Positions 33,589 through 44,370 of a DNA stretch of 64,000 nucleotides are shown here, piece by piece. The notes beneath the pieces were generated by a model. The model was given only the letters and a program-made list of their open reading frames with translations, did not search any database and had not been told where the DNA came from. The translations under genes were made by a program, and so were the position numbers. Location of the stretch: contig JBCAQO010000007.1 of NCBI GenBank assembly GCA_039111635.1, positions 1,364,001 to 1,428,000 on the forward strand, read 5' to 3'. This stretch comes from Heterobasidion occidentale (taxonomy: Eukaryota > Basidiomycota > Agaricomycetes > Russulales > Bondarzewiaceae). The number at the start of each line of letters is the position of its first letter. Position 1 is the first letter of the stretch.

Positions 33589-36500
33589 TTAGCCGGGATA
33601 CATGGCGTATGCCCTGCTCAGCGTCTCCTGGGTGAGCCCGCGCAACCGCAGACACCTCTGGAACAGCTTGCGGTCGATGCTGAACTGCACCCTGCTCGCG
33701 AGGTGCTGCCCCGCGACGAGGTCCTTGACGGCCCCTGCGATGAGCCGCTGCTTCTGCACGTTGATCAGCGGCTCGAGCTGCATCGCATTCGGCAGCGGCG
33801 TCAGTGAGTCGAACACCTCGGGATGAGCGGGTGCGTTGAAGTTCCCCGAAGACGGGTCGATCCCAACAGCTTCGTTCGGCGCCGTGGGGTCGATGAGATC
33901 AGGGAGCTTGCTGAACCGGTATAGCTGCGAGAGATAGATGCCTATGGAGGGGGCGATGAATAAGGGCGATACGGGCAGTGTACAGTAATAGCGACGCACC
34001 AAGGAAGGGAATACACGCGGGAGGCTTCGTCGGTTTGCTTTCCGACGCAGCCTTACTCCGCGTAGAACTTCGCGCAGACGAGGCCGCATCTTCTGTCCCA
34101 GCCGCCGAAGCCTTCACCTCCGACATCGCCGCGACTGCGTTCCGTATGTGCACGAAATGGTTGGCGCCGTCCGTAAAGGACGTCAGGTCCTTGAACATCC
34201 GTTGATTGTAGACGTTCACCCGGTGCCACGACTTGCCCATCGCCTTCGTCACCCACTCGCTCCGAAGGCCGGCGATGATCGCCACCAAGGTGCTGTAGTT
34301 GTTGAAGTTGTAGCATTTCTGGAGAGGTCAATGAGCCGAGGATCCGATCATTTGTGTGAAAAGTCATGACGTACCCATGCGATCCGGATGAATTTGCCCA
34401 CGAGAGCAGGCCGCTCCGCAGGATGTGTTAGTACGACTTCAGACAACACAAAGTTGGCGATCAAGTTGAACCGCCCCCGTGCAGCTATGAGCGCGCTTGT
34501 CTTGTACCCGCCCCGCCCTTCGGCCTTCCACCGGGCGCGGTCTTTCAAGAACTGCCCCCAGTCAAGGATGTCCGCCTCGTTGTAACCCCCGACCCAGTTG
34601 TCCGACGTGAGTTCTTCGAACTTCACACCCAGGAACAGCTCCCGATCGATCATGGAGAAGTGCTGTGCCAGCTCGCTCGCGCCAAATCCTAGCACGAAGG
34701 AGCGGTGGAGGCGAGGCTGTGAGGCGGCGAACTTCGTCGACGGCAGGTGGAGGACGGTCGGTACGGCTATTGACGTGGACTTGGCTGACAGGGATGGCGA
34801 AGTAGGGACTCGACTGCGCAGAATTTCGATGGGTACCACGTCTTCGACCAGCGGCTTCGCGTCGACGCTCGATACAGTGTGAACAGGAGCTGATTTCATC
34901 AGCCGCGTTGACGTGGGCGTAACCCCCTCCATGGTCGAGCGGGCCTCAGACGCGGAAGACTGGTCCGAGTGGGCCGAGCTAGACGACTCTGCCACCGAAG
35001 CGCTTCCGTCCCCATCCGTGAGACTCACCTCATCCGCCTCGGTCTCAGGCGAGCCTTCTAATGAAAAACGTGGGGCCTCGTCTGTGTGATCCCCCGTGTC
35101 CATCCGGTTGCGAATCGTCTTGATCCAGTTGTCCACTTTGGATTCTTTCGCACGCCGTTCTTGCGGGTTCATCTGGCCCTCGAGCCGTCGAAGCGCATCC
35201 TCGACATCCCCCATCTCTTCGTCGTCGCTGAGGGAATCCACGATCGCGTTCACCTGCCACTGCTGAATCGTAGTTCCCAACCCCCCGTTCGTCGAGGCAT
35301 CCGATGCCACGGAGCTCGTGGGGCCCGACATGATGGACTCGTGCGAGGTAAGGCCCATCGATGAGACGCTGTCCGATTCCGGTTGACAAATTCGAAATCG
35401 CGGCGTAATGGAAGCCGTCGCGTGGGTTTCATCAAGCCCGGGGGCGCAGTGGGTTCATGCTCCGAGGAGGAGTCTGACAATTGGTCCAGATCGTCAATGG
35501 ATGCAATGTCCATCGACCACCCCTGTTGCTGGCCGTGGCGTTCCGCGAAGATGGGTTGCTCTGACCGGCCGGGAGAAATAGGCTCTCCGTAGCTTGAAGA
35601 TCCAGAAGAACTTGTGGAACTGCGTGCGGGGGTACTTGGCCGGAACGATACATGCACGTGCTCCGAGTCTGTACTGTCAGGTTGAGGTGGTATGACCCCG
35701 TTCGTGTCTGTACTCTCATCCGAACCTTCAGCAATATCACCAAGAGGTTGCGCGTCATCAGCCTCGACTGACACGGCCTCCTCTACGAGAAGGTCGTTCG
35801 GCTCTTCAACAGACTCGTCAATAGGCGAAGGCACGGGCGGAGGATGGGGTGGAGGCGTCACGACCTCAACGGGGGGCAATGCGATGATCTGTCCGATGAC
35901 AGATGAAGGGCCTGATGGCGGTTGTGAGGTCGGCGGTGAGGTCGGCTTCACCTCGATCATCTTGAGGTACTGCTCCACCCCACCCCGCACCGTGAGCAGA
36001 TCGCCCGTAGCATTGAGTTCGAGATCAAAAGCGGACACATCATCGACCGTCCCGTGGGGGACAGACACGTGCGATCGCGAGTTCAACACACGCTTCCATC
36101 GACCGAGGCGTCCAATGGTCCGCACGAGCGCCCGGGAGATCGCGTTCTGATGGACAGGCAGAGTCGCCTGCGTTGCGATGGGCAGACTGGGCATCGCGCT
36201 CGTGGACGGCAGATGCTGCAGGATCGCCCGGTGGTGCGGCTGCAATATGGCGAGGTTGTCCGACCCAGTTTGCTGGCCGTCGCCACCCAACATGACACTC
36301 GGGTTATTCGCCGCCGGAAAACCACCATTGGCCAAGGTCGATGACGTCGTATAATCAGTGAAGAAATCGAGATCAAGGTCCGTGTCGTCGTTCGCTAACG
36401 ACTTTCTAGGCAATTCAATGGCTGTACTGGCAGAACTCCCGTTTGAATAGCCAGTAGAAGCCGACGGCCTGCCTCTCCGGGCATGTACCTCCTGACACTC

Positions 36501-39077
36501 TCGCACCACCGAAATCAATTTTCGAACGATGCTCTGGACGGACATCCATGGACATCAGCAACGGCCACGAAAGCCAGGGCAAAGCGGACTGACCGGCGCA
36601 TCATTATGCTTCTGGAGGACCGGGTCCCTTTTGAGCGTATTCAACCAACTAGCCAACAAAAGCCTCAAGTCCCGATTTGGCATGAAATCGATGACGAAAA
36701 ACGTCAAGAGCCAATACCGCATCGCCACGAACGACCGCACGCGCACGATCCTCCTCACCACCTCGTCGTGATCGGAGGTGGGCTGCCCCAGAGCCCAGTG
36801 AAACCGACATATCAACAAATGGCACAAATCCACAGCGCTGATGTATGTCCGATACGTCAAGAAGAATATCAACAGTTCGTCGTAGTTCAGCTCGCTCGTC
36901 AGCTGCGCTAGCCATCGTTCGATCGTCGCAGCGACCAGCACCTTCTGCGGACCTTCAGCAGAAGAGACGTGGATGTCGGGATTGCCTTCTGCTAGGAGAT
37001 CTCTCCCCTTTCCACTCCGTCGTCCCGATCGAGAAGAGGCATCCGTTCGACTGCTCTGCGCAACGGGAAAATCGTCGGGATCGGGATAAATTTCGCCCCA
37101 TATAACAAAGCGAGGATCATCCCGAGGGGCGGCTGTGTTGTTCGCGTTCAACGACATCTTGATCACGGTGGTCTCCATAGAATCGGAGGAGATCTTGTCC
37201 AAGAGGGGCAGCCCGCGATAAGTCTGCAGGACATCGAACACCTCTGTTGAATACCTTGTGTGCATCAGGGTCTCGACCGTAGGCAGATAACTGGGATCTG
37301 GCGCTGGCGGCTGAGAGATAAATGGCGCGGGGGCCGGTGAAGATGGGGTGATAGGCGAGTCCTCCTTCCGCGGTGGAAGTTCGTCGATGGTATGCGTAGT
37401 CGACAGCGGGCCCAGCGGTGGGAGGAAACTGGGCCTGATGGCCCTAGAGATAGGATCGGCCCGTGCCGTCAAGCCTGACTCGAAAGACTGCATCTCTCTC
37501 AGCATATGCGGCAAAATAAGAGCCGACTCTGGTCTTCGGGAGGGCGAGTCGAACGAGACACCGACACCGAATGGATGCATGATAACGGCAGGAGTGGCAG
37601 ATTTTCCATTCTCGTCTGTGAGCTGTTGAGACTCCGCGAGGAGGAAGCAGAGCTGCTGTACGGGGAGGAAGGAGCAGTAGTCCACTGCATGACTTCAGAG
37701 AAAACATCTCCGCGTGGCGGCTGTTGAACCTCTATTAGTACAGAGGGCAGTCGAGGCATATCAGCACCAGTGACGCTGTGCGAATGCGCTCGCCCAGTGT
37801 GAACAGGGGGTTTATCCGGTGGGCAGTCCGGCGAGACCACAGGAGGCGCCGATAACTGCGGATTCGAACGGGTCTTCCGCAATTTCCGCGTGGGGGGATC
37901 GAGGTCCATCACTGGCGAATGCCTTAGCCGCCGTGTCGCCGCTGCGATTTACAAGGGGGAACATGGAAGGCGGTAAAAACGAGTGCATGCTCATGCGAGA
38001 ACGCCGCGTCGAGCGACGGTCAGAGCGGGACGATTGCGGCGATTTTTGAGGATGATTCGGCGGTTGCTGCTGAGCGCTCTGCTCCAAGTAGAGTGTGGTC
38101 CGTTCTTCAACTGCCTCCTCACCTGCGGCTGCGGGTGCGGACAGATCGCGGTTCCTGAGCCATGGGCATGGGCTTGATTGAGTCGTGAGAACAAAGGACA
38201 GTGAAACTCACCCAACACGAAACATCTGCTTTCCGTGCTGATTCACAAAGGCGGTGATGGCGTACGGAGACCGCACGGACTTTCCAACGCCCAGATGCCG
38301 GTCATAGCGTTTCTTTAGCTCCCGCGCAACCGCGCCGGACGATGTTTCGACAAAGGAGCCGTCCGCTGAGCGGTGAACGAAATAAGACGGGTAAAAGATC
38401 AATGTCAGCAATAATAGAGCGCGGTGCAGGGGAGTGCAATAAAAGCGGGTTGCCGTTCCTACTCTGGTCAAACCCGCGGTTCCGCTACAGAACGAGATAC
38501 CTGGCAATCTTTCGCTGGCCTACTGATGTAGTACATCCCATCTACTCTTTCACGATCGCGTGGAGTGGGTAGAAGGGATGGGGGGCAGGAGATGAAACGG
38601 CAGGGAACGCGAGGTAGAAAGGATCAAGAACGGCACGAGGCGTTCAGATGCGCGCAAGCGGCGGAGCAGGCAAAGATAAATACAGACGCGAAAGCGCCAT
38701 ATATAAAGGACAGAGAACGAAGATGGGTACTCACGTGCCATCGAAATGTCGGCTGACGCTACCTCGGGAGGCAGATCATCGAAGTCGCCCCCTCCGTCGT
38801 CGGTCACGTCCGCGAAAGCGAAGGACGACTGAGACCGGTTGGTGGATGGAGTGGGGATTGGGAGGCGAATGTGATTGACGGTAGGCTCTTGTGAAACGGG
38901 AGACAAGAGGGTCGGGGAAGAGCCGGCCGTAGAGTGACTGGAAGAAGAAGCAGGGGCAGCGACGGTGACAGACGATGGGCGCATGGCCATTGGGGTGTGG
39001 TCTGCGACGATGGGAGTGGCGATGTGGGACGTGTCTTCGTCATCTGGACTGAGGATGGTGGGGGTGGGAGAGGACAT
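33589..39077 (-). CDS. Ras guanine nucleotide exchange factor (RasGEF_N plus RasGEF)
   Basis: Activates Ras-type GTPases by GDP release at the membrane. The start MSSPTPTILSPDDEDTSHIA at 39077 begins a Ser/Pro-rich region; SSGAVARELKKRYDRHLGVG precedes another disordered part (PTRKLRKTRSNPQLSAPP). The RasGEF_N domain reads VLVAATIERWLAQLTSELNY, DELLIFFLTYRTYISAVDLC, FVAMRYWLLTFFVIDFMPN. The catalytic domain reads GASELAQHFSMIDRELFLGV, ARGRFNLIANFVLSEVVL, KCYNFNNYSTLVAIIAGL, GIYLSQLYRFSKLPDLIDPT and DLVAGQHLASRVQFSIDRKL. The KESKVDNWIKTIRNRM stretch before the catalytic domain recalls Lte1-type proteins. A frame break near 35379 is repaired by one C (GATTCCGG to GATTCCCGG), giving VNRESDSVSSMGLTSHES. 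Two further frame switches appear near 37925 and 37620 in the disordered region. The Cdc25/Ste6 or Lte1 assignment is not settled. Confidence 0.88.
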
Positions 39078-39611
39078 GATGAAGGGATAATTGAAGTGCT
39101 GGGTATCAAGGAGAGCGAGAGAGCGAGGACGGGGAAGAGCAAGGGGAGAAGATGATGAGATCTAATAGAACATAAACGCAGAGAAGGGCCCAGGAAGTAC
39201 AGAGCAGAAGAGGAGCCGAATGAGTCGTCGCTATCGTAGTGTCGTCGGTGGAGGAGAACAAAGGAAGAGAGCTGGAGGCAAGAGAGGATGGTAGCTTGAG
39301 GGACGTTCCGAGGAGCACTCGGGACCGGGCGAATATAACTGCAACGTTCTGGGGAAATCCGGGCAAGCCCACTCTGAATTGCAAGCTTACTGTAATAAAG
39401 CTCAAGCGCTCAAGCCAACTCTCCGCCCACGCTCGCCGACTCCCCGACTCGGGTCACTCCCCGGCCGAACTCTCCTGTGACACCCCGTGACACGACGCGC
39501 CTCGCAGTGCCGCGCTGCGACACTGCGGCCGCGACACCGTGCCGCCCACTGCACCACCGCCTCGCCCTTCGCTCCTTCCACCGTCCACGCCCCCCACCTC
39601 CCTCGCATCCG
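39078..39611. promoter_or_regulatory. Divergent promoter region, RasGEF and ASF1
   Basis: 534 bp between the two starts. The part next to ASF1 (39420-39600) is C-rich with pyrimidine tracts typical of the fungus' housekeeping promoters. No TATA box recognised. Confidence 0.4.
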
Positions 39612-40421
39612 ATGTCCATCGTCACCATCCGCGTACGTCCGATCTCCCTGTCCTCTGCGCTCACCACTCACACACATCCCTCGCCTTCCAGAACGTCGAG
39701 TTCCTCAACAACCCCGCGCGCTTCTTGGATCCTTATCACTTTCGCGTCACATTCGAATGCATCGCGGCCTTGAAAGATGGTGCGCGCGCTCATTGCCGCA
39801 TCGAACTACACACCGCCTCACGCACTTCTCCCCCTTCCGACTCTTCATCCCGTGTGCACCAGACCTAGAATGGCGCCTCATCTACGTCTCGTGCCCTGGG
39901 AATGAAGAGCTCGACCAGGAGCTCGACGACTGCCTCGTCGGTCCTGTCCCAATAGGCGTCAACTCCTTCGAGTTCGAGGGTTCACCGCCCTCGCCCTCCA
40001 AAATCCCATCAGAAGACGTCCTTGGCGTCGCCGCGCTCATCCTGACCGGCTCGTACAGAGACCAAGAATTCGTCCGCGTGGGGTACTATCAAAACACGGA
40101 GTACGACAACGAGGAAATGAAAGCCACCCCGCCCGCCCAGATCTCGTTCGAACGCCTCGTCAGAGATATCAGCACCAAGCCAAGAGTCACTCGCTTCCAG
40201 ATCAAATGGTCCGTCTCTTCTTCCATTCTCCAAGCGGTGATGAAACATGCTCATAAATCCCTTGGTCCGCCTTTCAAAGGGATGTTTCACCGCAACAGCC
40301 GGTGCAGACGGCAGCCGGCGCTGCAAACTCTGCCGCTGTTCCATCCGCGAACGATCTTGATGATGACGAGGAGATGTCATCGCCACCAAGGTCGAACGGA
40401 ATCGCCTCAGCCGCATCGTGA
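39612..40421 (+). CDS. ASF1: Histone chaperone ASF1
   Basis: ASF1 binds H3-H4 dimers and delivers them during replication-coupled and replication-independent nucleosome assembly in the nucleus. Four exons: MSIVTIR (39612-39632), NVEFLNNPARFLDPYHFRVT with FECIAALKD, then DLEWRLIYVSCPGNEELDQE, VLGVAALILTGSYRDQEFVR and VGYYQNTEYDNEEMKATPPA, with KPRVTRFQIKWD at the junction to the last exon. The immunoglobulin-like core is complete and has the residues that contact H3-H4 (VGYYQNTEY region). The last exon gives a short acidic tail ANDLDDDEEMSSPPRSNG and stops at 40419. Length about 200 aa agrees with fungal ASF1. The neighbouring H2A.Z gene lies 510 bp downstream in the same direction. Confidence 0.95.
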
Positions 40422-40931
40422 CCCACTCTCGACGCTCTTTCATTCTCGTCGTCGAAACCGCCGGATGCTTTCGTTCATATCCTTGTTTTTGTGTCCCTAA
40501 GGAGGTATCCGGAACTCAGCACAAGTTGTATCTTAATTTGACACGCCCTCTGATGTAGCTACGGTCCGGTGAATCAAAATTCTTTCTTCATTCCACCTTC
40601 GTCGTATCGGCTCTTCAGCTCTTCAAAAAGCAAGCGGTCTCCAAGAACGCGTGAAGTGTGAGGCACGCGACTTCACGTGGACTCGTTTATCGTTTCCCAC
40701 GCTCTCTCTAAGCCACTTTCGCGTTTCATCAACGCTCTCCTGAGTCTTCCTCGCGTCCATCTGCTTTCCTCTTCGCCGTTTACGACCGTGGGCCTTTTCG
40801 CTAGGCGCCAATAACTCTTCAGCGAGTTATTTCCTGATTATATATAGCAGTCCTTGTAAGGTGCGAATAGACATGTCTATTCCCTTCCACCGCCCCTATT
40901 TATCGTCCTTGATCACACCGTCAGCATCGCG
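40422..40931. promoter_or_regulatory. Promoter region of the H2A.Z gene
   Basis: 510 bp between ASF1 and H2A.Z. A CCAAT box at 40808-40812 and a TATATATA at 40839-40846 lie 120 and 86 bp ahead of the start codon, the only clear CCAAT plus TATA pair seen in the window. A 62-codon minus-strand frame at 40623-40811 is not supported. Confidence 0.6.
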
Positions 40932-41506
40932 ATGGCCCCCAAAGGAGGAAAATCGAAAGCAGGCGAGGCCGAGGCCGCCCCTCGCAAGCAGGCCCAAAAT
41001 CTTTCCAGACGAGAAGCGCGAAAGCAGGACTGCAGGTGCGTCTCGCCACGCTGGATCCCGTTCCTCCCGCACTGCTGATTCGCCTTTCGTTGAAATGATA
41101 CTTTTGCGTCGACGACAGTTCCCAGTGGGCCGTATACACCGGTACCTGAAGCAGCGGACGCAGAACAATGTGCGGATCGGGGCAAAAGCCGCGGTGTACA
41201 CTTCCGCGATCCTGGAGTACCTCACGGCGGAGGTCCTCGAGCTCGCCGGTGCGTCGCGCGCGTTTCCTCCTTTTTCTGTACGATGACGTTATACCCTGCC
41301 CGCGTGATACAGGCAACGCGTCGAAGGACCTGCGCGTGAAGCGTATCACTCCTCGGCATTTGCAGCTCGCCATCCGCGGAGACGAGGAGCTCGACATGCT
41401 CGTGAGGGCGACGATCGCGGGCGGCGGCGTGCTGCCGTTTATTCACAAGAGCTTGACCGTGAACAAGCTGCAGCAGCAGAAGAAGGTCGAGCAGCCGCCT
41501 GCATGA
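40932..41506 (+). CDS. HTZ1: Histone variant H2A.Z, apparent one-base frame break in exon 1
   Basis: H2A.Z replaces H2A in nucleosomes beside promoters. Three exons: 40932-41035, from 41119, and the last to 41506, with the final intron inside LAG|NASKD. The start [20 protein letters not shown] is a typical basic N-tail; the core [68 protein letters not shown] and [15 protein letters not shown] is complete. [13 protein letters not shown] and [12 protein letters not shown] distinguish it from canonical H2A. Tail and core are in different frames in exon 1: from 40932 the frame reads [14 protein letters not shown], whereas AKAGLQ needs one more base, fitted by one A in the AAAA at 40996-40999. 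Exon 1 contains no GT donor before 41036, so splicing does not explain it. Confidence 0.93.
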
Positions 41507-42285
41507 GGTGCGTGCGGTCCGCCACCCGTTCGTCCTCATGGTGCGCTAACCTTCCTTTGTCTTTGTTTTATGGCTTCAGCTTCACGAATTAGTATGGGGT
41601 TCCGTGTATCCTTTTGTGTACTTTATGTTCTCTTCTTTGTTCTCCACGAGTTTGCCACTGGGACAATAATGATATTGCTAAAAGGTTCTTCCGAGGGCCT
41701 TCTTGCTGCAACGCCTCGCGTGCATGCCACTCTCTCTCCGGTTCTGATTTCATGAGTGTATCATGCCCTCGTGCTCCGGGTTCGGTTATCTCAGGTGCAC
41801 TGACGATCTTTACTAGACACCATCAATTGCAGAAACTTGCGGTACGTTGGCCCTCAAGGCCTCAAGCTCTAAACTTATGTCATGTCATCATACAGGATCT
41901 GTTATTGGGACACAGTGCTGTCCATTGGCAATCGTCGTTCCCTTTCAATGACATCGTTCAGACCCTTCTAAACCAGCAACGAAGGCCACCTTGCATCACG
42001 ATGATGCCCTGTCTCCAAGGCCGAACTGTAATGCGCGTCTCGCACTGCTCCCATGATGACTTTTCTCTCCCAGCAACGTCATAGGTTCATAGACAATGTT
42101 GGAGTCAGTGGTGCTCTCGATCACTTCAAACAGCATAAAACTGCATCCCCAGCTCTTCAAAACGCCCATCGCTACAACACACAATCCAAGTCATAATCCT
42201 TCACTCTCAACCGCCTCCTAGCCCGCTTCCCATCTTTAACCATGTCCCATTTCCAAAACACTCCCCGAACGAATTCGACACCTCC
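41507..42285. other. Intergenic region
   Basis: About 780 bp covering the H2A.Z 3' region and the promoter of the next gene. The open frames are short and motif-free. Nothing else recognised. Confidence 0.4.
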
Positions 42286-42887
42286 ATGTCTAGCACCGAG
42301 CGTCCTCCCAGCACCGGAGCCGACCCTGAGCGCGTCGGCGACTCCGCCCGGCCAAGCGACGCGTCCGGGCTTGACCGCCCCGCGCCGTCGTCGGGCGCCG
42401 ACTTTGCCCAGCCCCAACTTCGCTCTGGCTCAGGCTACGACCCGCACCAGCGCGATGCGGGCGACGAACCGGGGCTCGGCCGGCGCGGACTCGCGGGCTA
42501 CAACCAGGCGCCGCACTCGGACGATCAAGGCGCAGCGGGCCACTGGATCGAGCGTCCGACGGGCGCCGGGTCTGCGCAGGGTGCGTGCCTGGTCATTTGG
42601 GTCCTGGCGCTCGGACATCCGGAGCTGATTTGGTGTTATGATGATTGTTATTTGTGTAGGTGATCTTGACCGCGAGGACGTCCAGGCTGGCAAGCCGGGC
42701 TTTGCGGACAAGGTCGTTGGGAAGACCGAGCAGGCAAGTCCGGACGTCTTTCGCCGGCTCTGATGATCGTGATGGCTTATTGTTGACTGCACAGACGATG
42801 GGAAAGATCTCTAGGAAGCCTGTGATGCAAGAACGAGGGGAGCTTCGCGTCACGGAGGGGAAGAGCGCCGTTCAGCGCGACCTCTGA
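42286..42887 (+). CDS. Small conserved fungal protein with a GC-AG intron
   Basis: Three exons. Start MSSTERPPSTGADPERVGDS at 42286; Gly/Asp-rich middle GYDPHQRDAGDEPGLGRRGL; then GDLDREDVQAGKPGFADKVV with GKTEQ and, after the second intron, TMGKISRKPVMQERGELRVT with EGKSAVQRDL. The first intron ends in TTTGTGTAG. The second begins with GCAAGT after CAG and ends in CTGCACAG; reading frame and text are continuous only with this GC donor. The GKTEQTMGKISRKP and RGELRVTEGKSA repeats recall CsbD-like and other short stress-associated proteins in fungi. No membrane segment or signal peptide. A different frame starting at Met 42242 does not connect to the conserved part. Confidence 0.72.
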
Positions 42888-43198
42888 TCTAGGCGCTGCA
42901 AGGACTGGCAATATATTTGTGTCCAGCTGTCATATCGTCTTGTATTATCAGTTTGAATCATGTTCGGTCAATGATCTTCCTAACACATTCAGTGGCTCAA
43001 AATTTCACATACTGGTTGAGGTATGTTGCCTCAAGGGACACTCCGTCTAGCGCGTCTTTCTAGACAATGTTATGCAAATGGCTACTGTAGTAACTAGAGA
43101 ACAATGAGATACACCACTTAACGAACAAACCCAATTTTCCCATCTTCATTCGCGAATAACAACTTGGACGTTAGCTAGACAGAGGCAGAGTAATCTAT
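42888..43198. other. Intergenic region, convergent 3' ends
   Basis: About 310 bp between two convergent genes. AT-rich. Nothing recognised. Confidence 0.4.
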
Positions 43199-44127
43199 TC
43201 AATCGACGCGTTTGTTTGACACCTTCCCGGTCTCTTTTATACTGCTCCGCCAAGCGATCGTACTCGGCTGCCTGCTGCGAAGCCTGCTTCTTCAATGTCG
43301 CTGTTCATATAAATTTGAATCAGACATCGGCCACGAAGAGGACAGGGCGACAATTCAATAGACACACCAAAATCGCGCTCGCTCTTCTGGGCCTCGGCCA
43401 GCTGCTTCTTGAGGTCCTCAATTTGCTTCGTCTGGTCTTGCAGCGCGCCCTTCGACTGTTCCGAGGTCTGCAATAATTCACGAATATCAGGATATCAAAC
43501 TTGGAGGGAAAGTGATGCGAAGACGCACAGCCTTCTTCAGCTTGGCATACTCCTCTTGTGAGTGGATCAGTTCTTGAAGAATGTAGAACGTGCGGGTGAG
43601 GACGAGAGAGAGGAAAAGACAAAATCCGGTGAGATAGGTATTGCGCTGCGCGCTAAATAGGATTGAGTAAACCTGTCGAAAGCAGCTGGGAGAGTAAGAG
43701 GCTCACTAGAATTTCCTCGCAGCGAAGTTAGTCTCGGTGCGAACATCTTGCGCGCCCTGGCCTCCTGCTTTCGCAAGCTCCACTTCGGCCGTCACCCTGA
43801 ACATGCGTTGGACCGCATCTACAAACAATATCGTGATGAATCTGCGATGAAAACGCGTGTGATAGGTGAGCCACGCAGGTTGGTATATAGGAGTTCCACG
43901 CACATGAAAGATATCTTGAGCGCGTATGCAATTTTGGCAACAATGGGGCTTTCTGAGAGGAAGCGGAAGAGCCGTCTGCGGATCTGGTAGGGGAGAGGTG
44001 CGACGAAGACGCAGAACGTGACCATTTCTGCTGCGAGCAGCATGAAGGTGAGCGAGTAGCTGCACCAAATCAAAGCATTCAGCGTGCCAATCTCTTGATA
44101 GGATTGTGGGACATACTATATCGTCAT
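43199..44127 (-). CDS. BAP31-like ER transmembrane protein (Yet family)
   Basis: Start MTIY at 44127, split by an intron after TA, then YSLTFMLLAAEMVTFCVFVA, PLPYQIRRRLFRFLSESPIV, FVDAVQRMFRVTAEVELAKA, TETNFAARKFYSQRNTYLTG and LFLSLVLTRTFYILQELI; after more introns KGALQDQTKQIEDLKKQLAE and KQASQQAAEYDRLAEQYKRE, ending KVSNKRVD. Three transmembrane segments followed by a heptad-rich coiled coil is the BAP29/BAP31 layout; yeast Yet1/Yet3 proteins. They act in the ER membrane in membrane-protein sorting and quality control. The end lacks the KKxx retrieval signal of mammalian BAP31, as is common in fungi. Divergent from UBP6 across 243 bp. Confidence 0.9.
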
Positions 44128-44370
44128 GTTGGGAAGTCGGGAGGCTTGCAGGCAGTAGCTTGAGGGAGATGAACGTTGGTGTTTGACGTGCGTGTTGCTG
44201 GGTTGAGGCTGGGATACGTGTTCCGGAGTCTTTCGGCCGTGACGTCACAGGTCTGTTCGACCCCAACCCCAGTCTGCTGACTCACACTCACGACGCGTCA
44301 CGGCTTACGCGTCTTTCTTATTTCGACCAGGTTCAGCTGCATCTTTCTCTCTGTCTCTATCATCTCAGAC
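44128..44370. promoter_or_regulatory. Bidirectional promoter, BAP31-like gene and UBP6, with a CRE palindrome
   Basis: 243 bp shared by two divergent genes. A perfect 8 bp CRE/ATF palindrome TGACGTCA is at 44240-44247, 113 bp from the BAP31-like start and 124 bp from the UBP6 start. bZIP factors of the ATF/CREB and Hac1/XBP1 groups bind such sites, so joint control by an ER or general stress response is possible. Confidence 0.6.

Noticed and set aside
40623..40811. 62-codon minus-strand basic frame before H2A.Z
   Set aside because: Lies in the H2A.Z promoter next to the CCAAT box; the basic composition has no homology that I recognise.
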